A DNA stretch of 64,000 nucleotides from Flavobacterium ichthyis (GTDB lineage Bacteria; Bacteroidota; Bacteroidia; Flavobacteriales; Flavobacteriaceae), in contig NZ_JAABLM010000013.1 of the NCBI RefSeq assembly GCF_009915155.1, positions 20,996 to 84,995 on the forward strand. Direction: 5' to 3'. The notes under the pieces are model-generated. The model saw nothing but the letters and a program-made list of their open reading frames with translations. It did not search any database and had not been told where the DNA came from. Positions 9,935-18,932 of this stretch are shown here, piece after piece; the first letter of the stretch is position 1; every line of letters starts with the position of its first letter. Both the position numbers and the translations under genes were made by a program.

Positions 9935-10954
9935 ATGTTCAAAAAACTGACAATCGTTTTTCTCGTATTATTTTGTTCCGAAGCGTTCAGTCAAATTGGC
10001 GGTAGGTACGTTTACCAATTTTTAAATTTGGTAACTTCCCCACGACAAGCGGCTCTTGGCGGCAAAACGGTAACTATTCACGATTACGATGTTAACCAAG
10101 GTTCATTCAATCCGGCAACAATTAATCCAGAAATGGACAACCATCTTGCTGCCAATTACGGAAATTATTACGGAGAAATTTCTTACGGAACTGCGGCTTA
10201 TGCCTACACTTGGGATCGCCACGTACAAACTTTTCATGGAGCGGTTAACTATGTTAATTATGGTAGTTTTGAAGGTTATGACGAAAATGGTCAACGAACC
10301 GGAGACTTCACAGGAAGCGACATTTCCGTGTCGTTTGGTTATGCGTACAATATTCCTTGGACCGATATTTATGTTGGAGCTAATGCAAAATTAATTTCTT
10401 CAACCTTAGAAAGTTACAGTTCTTTTGGGGCTGCAATAGATATTGGCGCTTTGTACGTGGATGACAGAAATGACATCAATATTGGTCTAGCCATTCGAAA
10501 TATTGGTTACCAAATCAAACCTTTTCAGGATACTAACGAAAAATTACCGCTTGAAATCATCGCCGGAATTTCTCAAGAATTAGAAAATGTGCCTATCAGA
10601 TGGCATCTAACTTTAGAAAATTTGCAACAGTGGAACATTGCATTTTCTAATCCAAATAGGGCAGAAGGTTCGCTTGATGGTGGAAGTTCTGAAGAAAAAG
10701 TAAGTTTTTTTAATAACGCTTTACGCCACGTGATTGTAGGCGCCGAATTATTTCCGGAGAAAAGTTTTTCACTTCGTTTGGGTTATAATTTCCGTCGAGC
10801 GGAAGAATTGCGAATTGTAGATCAGCGAAATTTTTCCGGAATTTCAGCCGGTTTTGGAATTAGATTCAATAAAATTCGCTTTGATTATTCGTATTCACGA
10901 TACACGGCTGCAGCTAACACAAGTCTTTTTGGACTGATGATTAATCTTCAATAA
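9935..10954 (+). CDS. porQ: Type IX secretion system protein PorQ
   Basis: PorQ is an outer-membrane beta-barrel component of the type IX secretion system, which exports gliding adhesins and CTD-tagged enzymes. The 339-residue product has a signal peptide ending near SEAFSQ, then the characteristic YQFLNLVTSPRQAALGG stretch and a series of alternating beta strands ending in a C-terminal aromatic strand. A -7-like element TATCTTCG (9887-9894) precedes it by about 40 bp. The cmk gene follows after 7 bp, a porQ-cmk order I associate with this group. At least two proteins in this window carry T9SS sorting domains and would be clients of this system. Confidence 0.93.
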   Translation: MFKKLTIVFLVLFCSEAFSQIGGRYVYQFLNLVTSPRQAALGGKTVTIHDYDVNQGSFNPATINPEMDNHLAANYGNYYGEISYGTAAYAYTWDRHVQTFHGAVNYVNYGSFEGYDENGQRTGDFTGSDISVSFGYAYNIPWTDIYVGANAKLISSTLESYSSFGAAIDIGALYVDDRNDINIGLAIRNIGYQIKPFQDTNEKLPLEIIAGISQELENVPIRWHLTLENLQQWNIAFSNPNRAEGSLDGGSSEEKVSFFNNALRHVIVGAELFPEKSFSLRLGYNFRRAEELRIVDQRNFSGISAGFGIRFNKIRFDYSYSRYTAAANTSLFGLMINLQ

Positions 10955-10961
10955 AAATATT

Positions 10962-11657
10962 TTGGATAAAAAAATTACAATTGCCATCGATGGTTTTTCT
11001 TCAACCGGGAAAAGTACCCTTGCCAAACAATTAGCCAAACATTTGGGGTACGTTTATGTGGATACAGGAGCGATGTATCGCGCCGTTACGCTTTATGCGA
11101 TGCAGGAAAATTTTATAAATTCGGATCATTTTAACAAAGATGAACTAATTAAAAATCTTCATAAAATTATGTTGCAGTTTTTGTTCAATCCCAATTTAGG
11201 TTTTGCCGAAATGTATCTCAACGAAAAAAATGTAGAGGAAGAGATCCGCACGCTTGCCGTTTCTAACTTAGTTAGTAAAGTAGCAGAAGTTTCAGAAGTT
11301 CGTATAAAATTAGTGGAACAACAACAAAAAATGGGCGAAAACAAAGGCGTTGTAATGGATGGTCGCGATATTGGAACCGTGGTTTTTCCAAAAGCTGAAC
11401 TAAAACTTTTTATGACGGCAAGTCCCGAAACCCGTGCCAAAAGACGTTTTGACGAATTAAGTCAAAAAGGTCAAAACGTATCGTACGATGAAGTATTGAA
11501 AAATGTGCAAGAGCGTGATTTTATTGATACAAATAGAGAAGATTCGCCATTAGTGAAAGCCGAAGATGCTATAGAAATCGACAATTCAACCCTTTCTATC
11601 ACGGCACAATTTGACAAAGTTTTGCACCTAATACATCAAACAACTAAAACGTTGTAA
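10962..11657 (+). CDS. cmk: Cytidylate kinase (TTG start)
   Basis: Cmk phosphorylates CMP/dCMP to the diphosphate with ATP in pyrimidine nucleotide recycling. 231 residues, normal length. The P-loop is GFSSTGKST near residues 11-19, the DTGAMYRA substrate segment follows, MDGRDIGT is in the middle, and RAKRR forms the lid. The start is TTG at 10962; the reading frame leaves no ATG before the beta strand that leads into the P-loop, so TTG is very likely real. Only 7 bp separate it from porQ, so the two are probably co-transcribed. Confidence 0.96.
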   Translation: MDKKITIAIDGFSSTGKSTLAKQLAKHLGYVYVDTGAMYRAVTLYAMQENFINSDHFNKDELIKNLHKIMLQFLFNPNLGFAEMYLNEKNVEEEIRTLAVSNLVSKVAEVSEVRIKLVEQQQKMGENKGVVMDGRDIGTVVFPKAELKLFMTASPETRAKRRFDELSQKGQNVSYDEVLKNVQERDFIDTNREDSPLVKAEDAIEIDNSTLSITAQFDKVLHLIHQTTKTL

Positions 11658-11660
11658 TTT

Positions 11661-11691
11661 TTTGTGAATCTCAATTAAAATAGTAGATTTA
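11661..11691 (+). promoter_or_regulatory. Bacteroidetes-type promoter for the nucleoside transporter
   Basis: TTTG (11661-11664), a 19-bp spacer and TAGATTTA (11684-11691), one base off TAnnTTTG. The ATG is 30 bp downstream, which fits a short leader. Confidence 0.6.
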
Positions 11692-11721
11692 CGCCCGCTA
11701 AAAACAAATACCATCTAAAAT

Positions 11722-12978
11722 ATGAGTATCAAGAATAGATTAATTACCATGAACTTCTTTCAGTTTTTTGTTTGGGGAGCTTGGTTAATCACCATTGCCA
11801 ACTTTTGGTTCGGAACAAAAAAATGGGAAGGAACACAATTTGGACTAGTGTTTGGAACCATGGGAATTGCATCACTGTTTATGCCAACCATCACCGGAAT
11901 TTTGGCAGATAGATGGATTAATGCCGAAAAATTATACGGAATTCTTCATATTCTTTACGCAGGTGTTTTGTTTTATTTGCCACAAGTTACTTCGCCCGAT
12001 AATTTTATTTACGTGATGCTTTTGGCAATGTGTTTTTATATGCCAACTATTGCACTTTCCAATTCCATTTCATATACAGCTTTAAAAAATAGTCCTGATA
12101 GTGATGTGGTGAAAGATTTTCCACCCATTAGAGTTTGGGGAACCATTGGATTTATTGCGGCAATGTGGCTTACCAATTTAACCGGAAATAAAGCAACTGA
12201 TTACCAATTTTATATCGCTGGGATTGCAGCAGTATTACTAGGTTTATATTCTTTTACGCTGCCAAAATGTCCACCTTTACATACGAAAAGTCAAAATACC
12301 AGCGGAATTGAAGCATTAGGTTTAGAAGCTTTTAAATTATTTGGAAGTTATAAAATGGCTTTGTTTTTTATTTTTTCCATGTTTTTAGGAGGTGCATTGC
12401 AATTAACAAACGCTTATGGAGATGTTTTTTTAGATGAATTTAAAAACATTCCGGAATATGCTGATTCTTTTGTGGTGAAATACTCTACCATTATTATGTC
12501 AATCTCACAAGTTTCTGAAACCTTGTTTATTTTAGCGATTCCGTTTTTCTTGAAGCGATTTGGAATCAAACAAGTGATGTTAATCTCGATGTTGGCTTGG
12601 GTATTGCGTTTTGCGCTTTTTGCTTACGGAAATCCAACTGATGGTTTATGGATGATTATTTTGAGTTGTGTGGTTTATGGAATGGCGTTCGATTTTTTCA
12701 ATATTTCCGGATCACTTTTTGTAGAAACTTCTACCGATGCTAAAATTCGTTCTTCGGCTCAAGGATTGTTTATGATGATGACCAACGGTTTTGGAGCGGT
12801 TTTAGGAAGTTTTACTTCGGGTTGGGCAATTGAAAAATATTTTACACATAATGGTGAAAGAGATTGGCACAACATCTGGTTAGCATTCGCAGCTTATGCC
12901 TTGATTATAGCTTTTGCTTTTGCATTTTTGTTTAAACACAAGCATGATCCAAAGGTGATTGACCAAGTAACGCATTAA
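11722..12978 (+). CDS. Nucleoside:H+ symporter (NupG/XapB-like MFS)
   Basis: Inner-membrane permease of 418 residues with about 12 transmembrane segments. The N-terminus (LITMNFFQFFVWGAW) and GILADRW motif match the nucleoside:H+ symporter branch of the major facilitator superfamily (NupG, XapB). Function would be nucleoside uptake, consistent with the nucleotide-salvage kinase cmk immediately upstream, although a terminal promoter of its own is visible. Exact substrates cannot be inferred. A clear terminator follows. Confidence 0.88.
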   Translation: MSIKNRLITMNFFQFFVWGAWLITIANFWFGTKKWEGTQFGLVFGTMGIASLFMPTITGILADRWINAEKLYGILHILYAGVLFYLPQVTSPDNFIYVMLLAMCFYMPTIALSNSISYTALKNSPDSDVVKDFPPIRVWGTIGFIAAMWLTNLTGNKATDYQFYIAGIAAVLLGLYSFTLPKCPPLHTKSQNTSGIEALGLEAFKLFGSYKMALFFIFSMFLGGALQLTNAYGDVFLDEFKNIPEYADSFVVKYSTIIMSISQVSETLFILAIPFFLKRFGIKQVMLISMLAWVLRFALFAYGNPTDGLWMIILSCVVYGMAFDFFNISGSLFVETSTDAKIRSSAQGLFMMMTNGFGAVLGSFTSGWAIEKYFTHNGERDWHNIWLAFAAYALIIAFAFAFLFKHKHDPKVIDQVTH

Positions 12979-13002
12979 TTTTTATTTCAAAAATATATCC
13001 TA

Positions 13003-13037
13003 GACCTAACTTTTTTAAACAGTTAGGTCTTTTTTTT
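13003..13037 (+). terminator. Rho-independent terminator
   Basis: Perfect 9-bp stem GACCTAACT (13003-13011)/AGTTAGGTC (13021-13029) with a 9-nt loop and eight T residues. Confidence 0.92.
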
Positions 13038-13152
13038 GGTTTATATTAAATCTCTACAAATGCAAGAATTTTTATTTTTTTTTTTTGGAATTTCGAATGA
13101 TTTCTTCGAATTTCTCGAAGAATTAGATTTTTTCTCTCCCAAAATTATTTTT

Positions 13153-13290
13153 TAGCCCGATAGAGCCGATATCCCACGCCTGAAGACGATGTAGGTTTGG
13201 CATGGATAAAGGCCAAAGCGGGAAAATGTCCCAAAGCTTCGGGAGCTGAATATGCCCTTTCCGACACTTCGGGATTGCTTCTAAAAATTA
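13153..13290 (+). repeat. REP-like intergenic element, family A copy 1
   Basis: This GC-richer block stands out in the 519-bp gap before rpsA. It begins TAGCCCGATAGAGCC and contains AAAGCGGGAAAATG (13215-13228). The same two landmarks recur, inverted, at 28354-28502. I see no plausible gene in the gap. The rest of the gap holds the terminator at 13003-13037, AT-rich filler and the rpsA promoter. Borders of the element are approximate. Confidence 0.6.
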
Positions 13291-13336
13291 AATTTTGATT
13301 GTCAGTGGCTTAGGTGAATTTTGCTCGAGAAAATAT

Positions 13337-13367
13337 TTTGTAAAATGGAATTTATTTTTTAATTTTG
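13337..13367 (+). promoter_or_regulatory. rpsA promoter (TTTG-N19-TAATTTTG)
   Basis: TTTG at 13337-13340, a 19-bp spacer and an exact -7 match TAATTTTG at 13360-13367. This predicts a leader of about 125 nt before the rpsA ATG, long enough to hold a regulatory structure, though I could not identify one. Confidence 0.8.
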
Positions 13368-13497
13368 CAAACCTTTTGGCGAAGAAGCGTTTCCTTTAGG
13401 TTTCAACTATTTATGTAAAACACTTCTGTTCTTTTTTTATTCGCAAAGAATGAAACGCAGAGAAAAGACGGAATACAAATTTTTTAATCAGAACATT

Positions 13498-15264
13498 ATG
13501 TCTGAACAAACAAAAACACAAGCGGAATTTTTAGAGAGCTTTAACTGGCACAACTTTCAAGAAGGGATTGATGCTGTAGATGAAAAAAACTTGCAAGAGT
13601 TTGAAGATATGGTTGCCAAAACCTTTATCTCAACTGATCAAGAAGAAGTAGTTGAAGGTGTGGTAGTTAGAATTACTGACAGAGATGCAATTGTTGATAT
13701 CAATGCAAAATCTGAAGGTGTAATTTCTTTAAACGAATTCCGTTACAACCCGAACCTTAAAGTAGGTGACAAAGTAGAAGTATTAATTGATGTTCGTGAG
13801 GACAAAACAGGTCAATTGGTTCTTTCTCACAGAAAAGCACGTACTATTAAAGCTTGGGACAGAGTTATTGCAGCTAACGAAACTGGAGAAATCGTAAACG
13901 GTTTTGTGAAATGCAGAACTAAAGGTGGTATGATCGTTGACGTTTTTGGTATTGAAGCTTTCTTGCCAGGATCTCAAATTGATGTGAAACCAATCAGAGA
14001 TTACGATCAGTATGTAAACAAAATGATGGAGTTCAAAGTTGTGAAAATTAACCACGAATTCAAAAACGTTGTTGTTTCGCACAAAGCGCTTATCGAAGCT
14101 GATATTGAAGTACAGAAAAAAGAAATCATTGGTCAATTAGAAAAAGGACAAGTATTAGAAGGTGTTGTGAAAAACATTACTTCTTACGGTGTGTTCATTG
14201 ATCTTGGAGGTGTTGACGGATTAATCCATATTACGGATCTTTCTTGGTCAAGAATTAACCATCCAAGTGAAGTTCTTGAGTTAGACCAAAAGTTAAATGT
14301 TGTAATCCTTGATTTCGATGATGAGAAAACAAGAATCCAACTTGGTCTTAAACAATTGAACGCTCATCCTTGGGATGCTTTGAGCTCTGACTTAAAAGTG
14401 GGTGACAAAGTAAAAGGTAAAGTAGTGGTAATTGCTGATTACGGTGCTTTCATCGAGGTTGCTGAAGGTGTGGAAGGTTTAATCCACGTTTCTGAAATGT
14501 CTTGGTCAACTCATTTGAGAAGTGCACAAGATTTCGTAAAAGTGGGTGACGAAGTTGAAGCGGTTGTATTAACACTTGATAGAGATGAAAGAAAAATGTC
14601 TCTTGGTATTAAACAATTAACTCAAGATCCTTGGACTGACATTACTGCGAAATATCCAGTAGGTTCTAAACACACAGGAATCGTGAGAAACTTTACAAAC
14701 TTTGGTGTATTTGTAGAATTAGAAGAAGGAATCGACGGATTAATCTATATTTCTGACCTTTCTTGGACTAAGAAAATCAAACATCCATCAGAATTTGTAA
14801 ATGTTGGAGAAAAACTTGACGTAGTGGTATTAGAGTTAGATGTTGATGGACGTAAATTATCTTTAGGTCACAAACAAACAACTGCAAACCCTTGGGATAA
14901 ATACGAAGATGCTTTCGCTGTGGGAACAATCCACAATGGAGAAATCTCTGAAATTGTTGACAAAGGTGCAACTGTAGAGTTTGGTGACGATATCGTTGCT
15001 TTCATCCCAACGCGTCATCTTGAAAAAGAAGACGGTAAAAAATTGAAAAAAGGCGATACTGCTGATTTCAAAGTAATCGAATTCAACAAAGAATTTAAAA
15101 GAGTGGTAGCTTCTCACACTGCTATTTTCCGTGAGGAAGAAGAGAAAAACGTGAAAGCTGCAGAAAACAATGCTTCTTCTAACAATGCTACTGCATCCAC
15201 TTTAGGAGATAACAATGACATTCTTGCTGAATTGAAAGCTAAAATGGAAAAAGGAGGAAACTAA
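13498..15264 (+). CDS. rpsA: 30S ribosomal protein S1
   Basis: S1 holds mRNA on the small ribosomal subunit and is important for initiation, probably more so in Bacteroidetes where Shine-Dalgarno pairing is rare. 588 residues with six S1 OB-fold repeats: the first two are divergent (VVVRITDRDAIVDI; FVKCRTKGGMIVDVF), repeats 3-5 are classic (for example VVKNITSYGVFIDLGG), and the sixth is VDKGATVEFGDD. The start is the ATG at 13498 (MSEQTKTQAEF); an in-frame ATG at 13450 gives an unlikely basic extension. Codon use is visibly more biased (GGT, AAC, CTT) than in its neighbours, as expected for a highly expressed gene. Confidence 0.97.
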   Translation: MSEQTKTQAEFLESFNWHNFQEGIDAVDEKNLQEFEDMVAKTFISTDQEEVVEGVVVRITDRDAIVDINAKSEGVISLNEFRYNPNLKVGDKVEVLIDVREDKTGQLVLSHRKARTIKAWDRVIAANETGEIVNGFVKCRTKGGMIVDVFGIEAFLPGSQIDVKPIRDYDQYVNKMMEFKVVKINHEFKNVVVSHKALIEADIEVQKKEIIGQLEKGQVLEGVVKNITSYGVFIDLGGVDGLIHITDLSWSRINHPSEVLELDQKLNVVILDFDDEKTRIQLGLKQLNAHPWDALSSDLKVGDKVKGKVVVIADYGAFIEVAEGVEGLIHVSEMSWSTHLRSAQDFVKVGDEVEAVVLTLDRDERKMSLGIKQLTQDPWTDITAKYPVGSKHTGIVRNFTNFGVFVELEEGIDGLIYISDLSWTKKIKHPSEFVNVGEKLDVVVLELDVDGRKLSLGHKQTTANPWDKYEDAFAVGTIHNGEISEIVDKGATVEFGDDIVAFIPTRHLEKEDGKKLKKGDTADFKVIEFNKEFKRVVASHTAIFREEEEKNVKAAENNASSNNATASTLGDNNDILAELKAKMEKGGN

Positions 15265-15283
15265 TTCCAAATTTTAAAATAAG

Positions 15284-15316
15284 AAAACCCGCTCCAATTT
15301 GGTAGCGGGTTTTTTA
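15284..15316 (+). terminator. rpsA terminator
   Basis: Perfect 10-bp stem AAAACCCGCT (15284-15293)/AGCGGGTTTT (15304-15313) with T-run. It also lies between two convergent genes and may serve both. Confidence 0.92.
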
Positions 15317-15336
15317 TTTAAGTGTTTTTTCGAAAA

Positions 15337-16038
15337 TTATTTCTTGATAAATTTCTTCGTTTCTTTCCCATTTGAAAAAACAATTTCCAAATAATACATG
15401 CCTGAATTCAAAATCGAAACATCAATATTTTCAGGCACTGAAGCATGTTTTTGGGTTGCAATAATTTGTCCTAACTTATTATAAATCGTCACCTGAACAT
15501 CTTTTAAATTTTCATTCGCTTTTATCGAAATAAAATTTTCAGCCGGATTTGGTGCCAAAGAAAATGCGGTTTTGTTGAACTCTTCTGTTGACATTGCTTG
15601 CGGTCGGTAAATCGCTTGACTACCCGATGATGGTGAAGTTAAATAAAGGGAGGGAGAATCTCCTAAATAAATTATTGAGTAATTAAGTCCAGTAGAAATG
15701 TTACTGCCAAAAAAACTGCTGTACCAAAGATCAAAAAGATTGTTGTCATGATCATTGCAACTGGTTAGAGTGGAAATAACTCCAGTATATGTCAATGTCG
15801 ATCCAGAGAAAACAACACCTTGAATATAATTGTCGTTGCAGATATTTGTTGCAATTGTTGGACTATTTAAACTTTCAATGGTCAACATCGTCTCACGACC
15901 TATTTCTGATAGTGCAGGTGCAGGTTCATATTGGCCATTTTCAAATTTATGCGTTAAATACCAAGTTCGCACCAAATTCGGGTCCTGACTAAAGCTTTTG
16001 AAACTAAATAAAGTAAATAGGAGTAAAAATTTTTTCAT
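15337..16038 (-). CDS. Secreted META-like protein with T9SS type A sorting domain
   Basis: About 233 residues. The start at 16038 (MKKFLLLFTLFSFKSFSQ) puts a signal peptide at the N-terminus; the alternative upstream start adds six residues. The N-terminal half (LVRTWYLTHKF ... CNDNYIQG) resembles a META/HslJ- or lipocalin-like small beta-barrel, a tentative call. The last 75 residues are a type A T9SS C-terminal domain: SLAPNPAENFISI, VTIYNKLGQII, SGMYYLEIVFSNGKETKKFIKK. It should therefore be exported by the T9SS to the cell surface or medium. It converges with rpsA. Confidence 0.88.
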   Translation of the reverse strand: MKKFLLLFTLFSFKSFSQDPNLVRTWYLTHKFENGQYEPAPALSEIGRETMLTIESLNSPTIATNICNDNYIQGVVFSGSTLTYTGVISTLTSCNDHDNNLFDLWYSSFFGSNISTGLNYSIIYLGDSPSLYLTSPSSGSQAIYRPQAMSTEEFNKTAFSLAPNPAENFISIKANENLKDVQVTIYNKLGQIIATQKHASVPENIDVSILNSGMYYLEIVFSNGKETKKFIKK

Positions 16039-16158
16039 GTTATTGTGTTTTCTCAAATGTAGTTAATTTATATGAGACAAAATTTATTAATTCAAATTTC
16101 CTAAAATTTCCTTAAATAATGACTGAATTTGTATATTTGAAACGAAAAATTTTTCACG

Positions 16159-16995
16159 ATGAATACAACTAATGCCACTACCGAAACCGTTTGCTTAAAC
16201 TGTCAAAATGTTATTTCAGAAAATTTCTGTGGTAATTGCGGGCAAAAAAAATTCAAACGAATCGACAAAAAATACCTTACCGATGAAATGCAGTATTTAC
16301 TTTTGCATACCAATAAAGGTTTCTTTTATTCGTTAAAAAATCTTCTGAAAAATCCCGGTAAAACTGCTCGAAATTTTATCGAAGGTAATCGAGTAAATCA
16401 TTACAAACCCATCCTAATGGCTTTTGTTTTGAGTACCATTTCGGCATTTGTTTCGTTAAAAATAATTGGACTCAACGATAAAATGTTAGCAATATTTTCA
16501 CAAGATACTAATATTGCTAAAAATAAATTTGCTTCAGAATTAATGATCGAAGTCATGGCATTTGTAAGTGCCTACAATTCATTTATTATGTTAGCTTTGA
16601 TTCCTATATTATCAATCGCTACAACGGTTGCCTTTATAAATTGGGGAAATAATTATTATGAACATGTCGTGATGGGGGCATTTATTTCGTCTCTCTATAC
16701 GGTTTCTAGTCTTGTGATTATTTATCCCTTAATGTATATTTTTAGAGATGATTTACCAACGCTTCAATTAATTTCAATGGCATCATCTCTACTTGTAATT
16801 CCTTTGTTAATCTGGTTTTTTTCTGGATTTTATCGGGAAAAATCGGTAGGACAAGTTATCCTACGTGTATTATTTTTTGTAGTGATTTGTTTGGCATTAT
16901 TTATCGTGATCGAAATAATTGCAATTGTAGGTTTGCTCCTTTTTAAAGGTCCGGAAATTATGGAAATATCTCAAGAGGCAATTCCTAAAAAATAA
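16159..16995 (+). CDS. DUF3667 zinc-ribbon membrane protein
   Basis: 278 residues. A zinc ribbon lies at the N-terminus (C12-x2-C15 and C24-x2-C27), followed by the conserved DUF3667 segment with FIEGNRVNHYKP, then about five hydrophobic membrane segments. Function unknown; the family is common in Flavobacteria. An exact -7 match TATATTTG (16132-16139) lies 20 bp before the ATG, although the -33 part is weak. It is followed by a small secreted-protein gene on the same strand, about 60 bp downstream. Confidence 0.85.
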   Translation: MNTTNATTETVCLNCQNVISENFCGNCGQKKFKRIDKKYLTDEMQYLLLHTNKGFFYSLKNLLKNPGKTARNFIEGNRVNHYKPILMAFVLSTISAFVSLKIIGLNDKMLAIFSQDTNIAKNKFASELMIEVMAFVSAYNSFIMLALIPILSIATTVAFINWGNNYYEHVVMGAFISSLYTVSSLVIIYPLMYIFRDDLPTLQLISMASSLLVIPLLIWFFSGFYREKSVGQVILRVLFFVVICLALFIVIEIIAIVGLLLFKGPEIMEISQEAIPKK

Positions 16996-17054
16996 AATTT
17001 AACAAAGTGATTGATAATTTTTTAGTAATTTTTCGTTTTTAAAAGAAAGAGAAT

Positions 17055-17687
17055 ATGAAAAAAACTATTTTTCTACTGTGTTTATCAATGGCAACAACTA
17101 CAGTTTTTGCTCAAAAAAAAGGAACAAAAAAAGCAGTTTCAAGAGCAACCTCTAATACAATTTTGGCAAAATCAGGCGAAGCTTCGGTACAAGTTTCAAA
17201 AGATTTTTTTTATTTTTCAAATAATGGAAAAGATACCATCGGCATTAAAAAAGTTTCTGCAGCTACTCTCCCGAAAGATTGTGCAATCAAGCCATTTACC
17301 GCCAAAGGTGTTTCTCTGTACCAAATTACTTGGGCTGAAGAAACCACCACCAAAACCGATTTAAAAACGGAGATTAGAAATTCTATTTTTTCCCATATTA
17401 TTAATCCGGCCACTAAAGAAAAATTATTTTCTAGTGAAAGCATTACAACTCATATTACCGAAAAAGTTTTTTTAGATAAATTGAAAAATGCGAGCGAAAC
17501 CCAACAACGCATTAGAAGAGAAGGTTTTGAATTAGAAGTTACCGCAGATGGTGATTTAATTCAGAAAAATAAAACCCAACAAAACAATTTTGTGTTTAGT
17601 GAAACCGATAAAAAATACGTTTCCGGAAAAACAACGAGTGTTTCCAATGCAAAACCAAAGCCAACAGCCAAAAAGAATAAGGCTTAA
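17055..17687 (+). CDS. Hypothetical secreted protein with basic C-terminus
   Basis: Not recognised. 210 residues with a clear signal peptide (MKKTIFLLCLSMATTTVFAQ) followed by a Lys-rich stretch. The body is mixed alpha/beta without cysteines after cleavage; it contains a charged segment (EKVFLDKLKNASETQQRIRREGFELEV, quoted only in part by position at about residues 134-160) and ends in a Pro/Lys tail. It is probably periplasmic. It may share a transcript with the DUF3667 gene upstream; a bidirectional terminator follows. Confidence 0.7.
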   Translation: MKKTIFLLCLSMATTTVFAQKKGTKKAVSRATSNTILAKSGEASVQVSKDFFYFSNNGKDTIGIKKVSAATLPKDCAIKPFTAKGVSLYQITWAEETTTKTDLKTEIRNSIFSHIINPATKEKLFSSESITTHITEKVFLDKLKNASETQQRIRREGFELEVTADGDLIQKNKTQQNNFVFSETDKKYVSGKTTSVSNAKPKPTAKKNKA

Positions 17688-17702
17688 AAAATAAATTCAA
17701 AC

Positions 17703-17743
17703 AAAAAATCCGCTAAAGAACGCATCTTCAGCGGATTTTTTAT
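17703..17743. terminator. Bidirectional terminator
   Basis: AAAAAATCCGCT (17703-17714) pairs with AGCGGATTTTTT (17730-17741), with additional AAGA/TCTT pairing inside. A- and T-runs flank both sides, so it can serve both the plus-strand secreted protein and the convergent minus-strand gene. Confidence 0.85.
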
Positions 17744-17777
17744 TTGAATAAATTTTGAAAAAAATAATTTGCTAAAA

Positions 17778-18842
17778 TTATTCTGTAACTTTTATTTCAA
17801 ACATTTTATTCCATTTTTTTCCAGTAACAAAAAGTGTTTTAGTTTTAGGATTGTAAGCCAAACCGTTCAAAACATCATTTGCTGGATCATGACCTATCAT
17901 ATTTACTTTAGTTTTTAAATCCCGAAGGTCTAAAATTCCTTCAACCATGCCCGTTTTTGGATCGATTACGGCAACGGCGTCTTTTTGGTAAACATTTCCA
18001 TAAATTTTACCTTCTACCCATTCTAATTCATTGACAGCAGTAATTTTGTTCGCTTCAGAATAAACATTCAAGTGCGAAACCTGCTTCATATTTATTGGAT
18101 TTAAGACCCAAATTTTCTCAGAACCGTCAGATTGATAAATATTTGTTCCATCGTTACAAAGCCCCCAACCTTCAATTTTTTTGAAATACTGAAACGTTTC
18201 CAAACGCTTTAAATTGTTAGCATCATAAATAAAACCAACATTTTCACGCCAGGTAAGTTGGTAAATTTTATTGTTTAAAACCGTAATTCCTTCGCCAAAA
18301 AAATTTCCTTCAACGTCAACTGATTTGTAGATATTTCCCGTTTTATAATCGGTTTTCAACAACTTTGAAGAACCATATTGGCCCGTTCCTTCAATTAAAG
18401 TATCCCGGTAAAACTCCAAACCTTGAGTATATGAGGTTTCGCTGTGAGGATACGTGTTGACAATGGTATATTTCAAAAGTTTTGGTTTTACCGAAGAGAT
18501 GACTTCAATTCTAGCATCCGTTTCAACATTTTCACCTTCGTAAAAAACCAAAGCTTTCACCGGATGATAACCAGGCAAAAGTTCGTTAGAAAGCGCTACA
18601 TTTAATTTTTCGTTGCCTTTTACAGCGCCAATTCTTTTTTCAGAAATATAATATACTACCGAATCAATTGACTTGTTTTGATCGTTCTTTACCAGTAAAC
18701 TAATGTTTTCAGCGGGTTTATAGTTGGCTTTTAAGCCTGTTGGATCAATTAAAAAAAGATTTTTTTTGTCTGCCTCACTATCGCCACAAGCAATGGTTGC
18801 AGTAGCTAACAAAATGAGGGATAATAAGTTATGTTTTTTCAT
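17778..18842 (-). CDS. Glutaminyl-peptide cyclotransferase, lipoprotein
   Basis: 354 residues of the beta-propeller glutamine cyclotransferase family, which converts N-terminal Gln of peptides to pyroglutamate. The family signature SYTQGLEF is followed by blade repeats (GQYGSSKLLK, GEGITVLNNKIYQLTWRE, WGLCNDGTNIYQSDGS, NELEWVEGKIYGNVY, NGLAYNPKTKTLFVTGK). I chose the ATG at 18842 because it gives a lipoprotein signal MKKHNLLSLILLATATIAC. An N-terminal Ig-like extension of about 110 residues precedes the propeller. N-terminal Gln cyclisation is frequent in Bacteroidetes exported proteins, so a periplasmic role is plausible. Confidence 0.87.
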   Translation of the reverse strand: MKKHNLLSLILLATATIACGDSEADKKNLFLIDPTGLKANYKPAENISLLVKNDQNKSIDSVVYYISEKRIGAVKGNEKLNVALSNELLPGYHPVKALVFYEGENVETDARIEVISSVKPKLLKYTIVNTYPHSETSYTQGLEFYRDTLIEGTGQYGSSKLLKTDYKTGNIYKSVDVEGNFFGEGITVLNNKIYQLTWRENVGFIYDANNLKRLETFQYFKKIEGWGLCNDGTNIYQSDGSEKIWVLNPINMKQVSHLNVYSEANKITAVNELEWVEGKIYGNVYQKDAVAVIDPKTGMVEGILDLRDLKTKVNMIGHDPANDVLNGLAYNPKTKTLFVTGKKWNKMFEIKVTE

Positions 18843-18897
18843 CATTGAAAATTTATCTATCACAATATACAATCTAAATCTTAAACAAAAAATGTCC

Positions 18898-18927
18898 TTG
18901 CAAAAATATAAAATCTTTGTATATTTG
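18898..18927 (+). promoter_or_regulatory. ffs promoter (TTG-N19-TATATTTG)
   Basis: TTG at 18898-18900, exactly 19 bp, then TATATTTG at 18920-18927, six bases before the SRP RNA begins. One of the best promoter matches in the window. Confidence 0.88.
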
Positions 18928-18932
18928 CACCC

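Noticed and set aside
13450..13497. Upstream in-frame ATG extending rpsA by 16 residues
   Set aside because: The added residues are basic and unlike S1 N-termini; the ATG at 13498 gives the usual MSEQ-type start.
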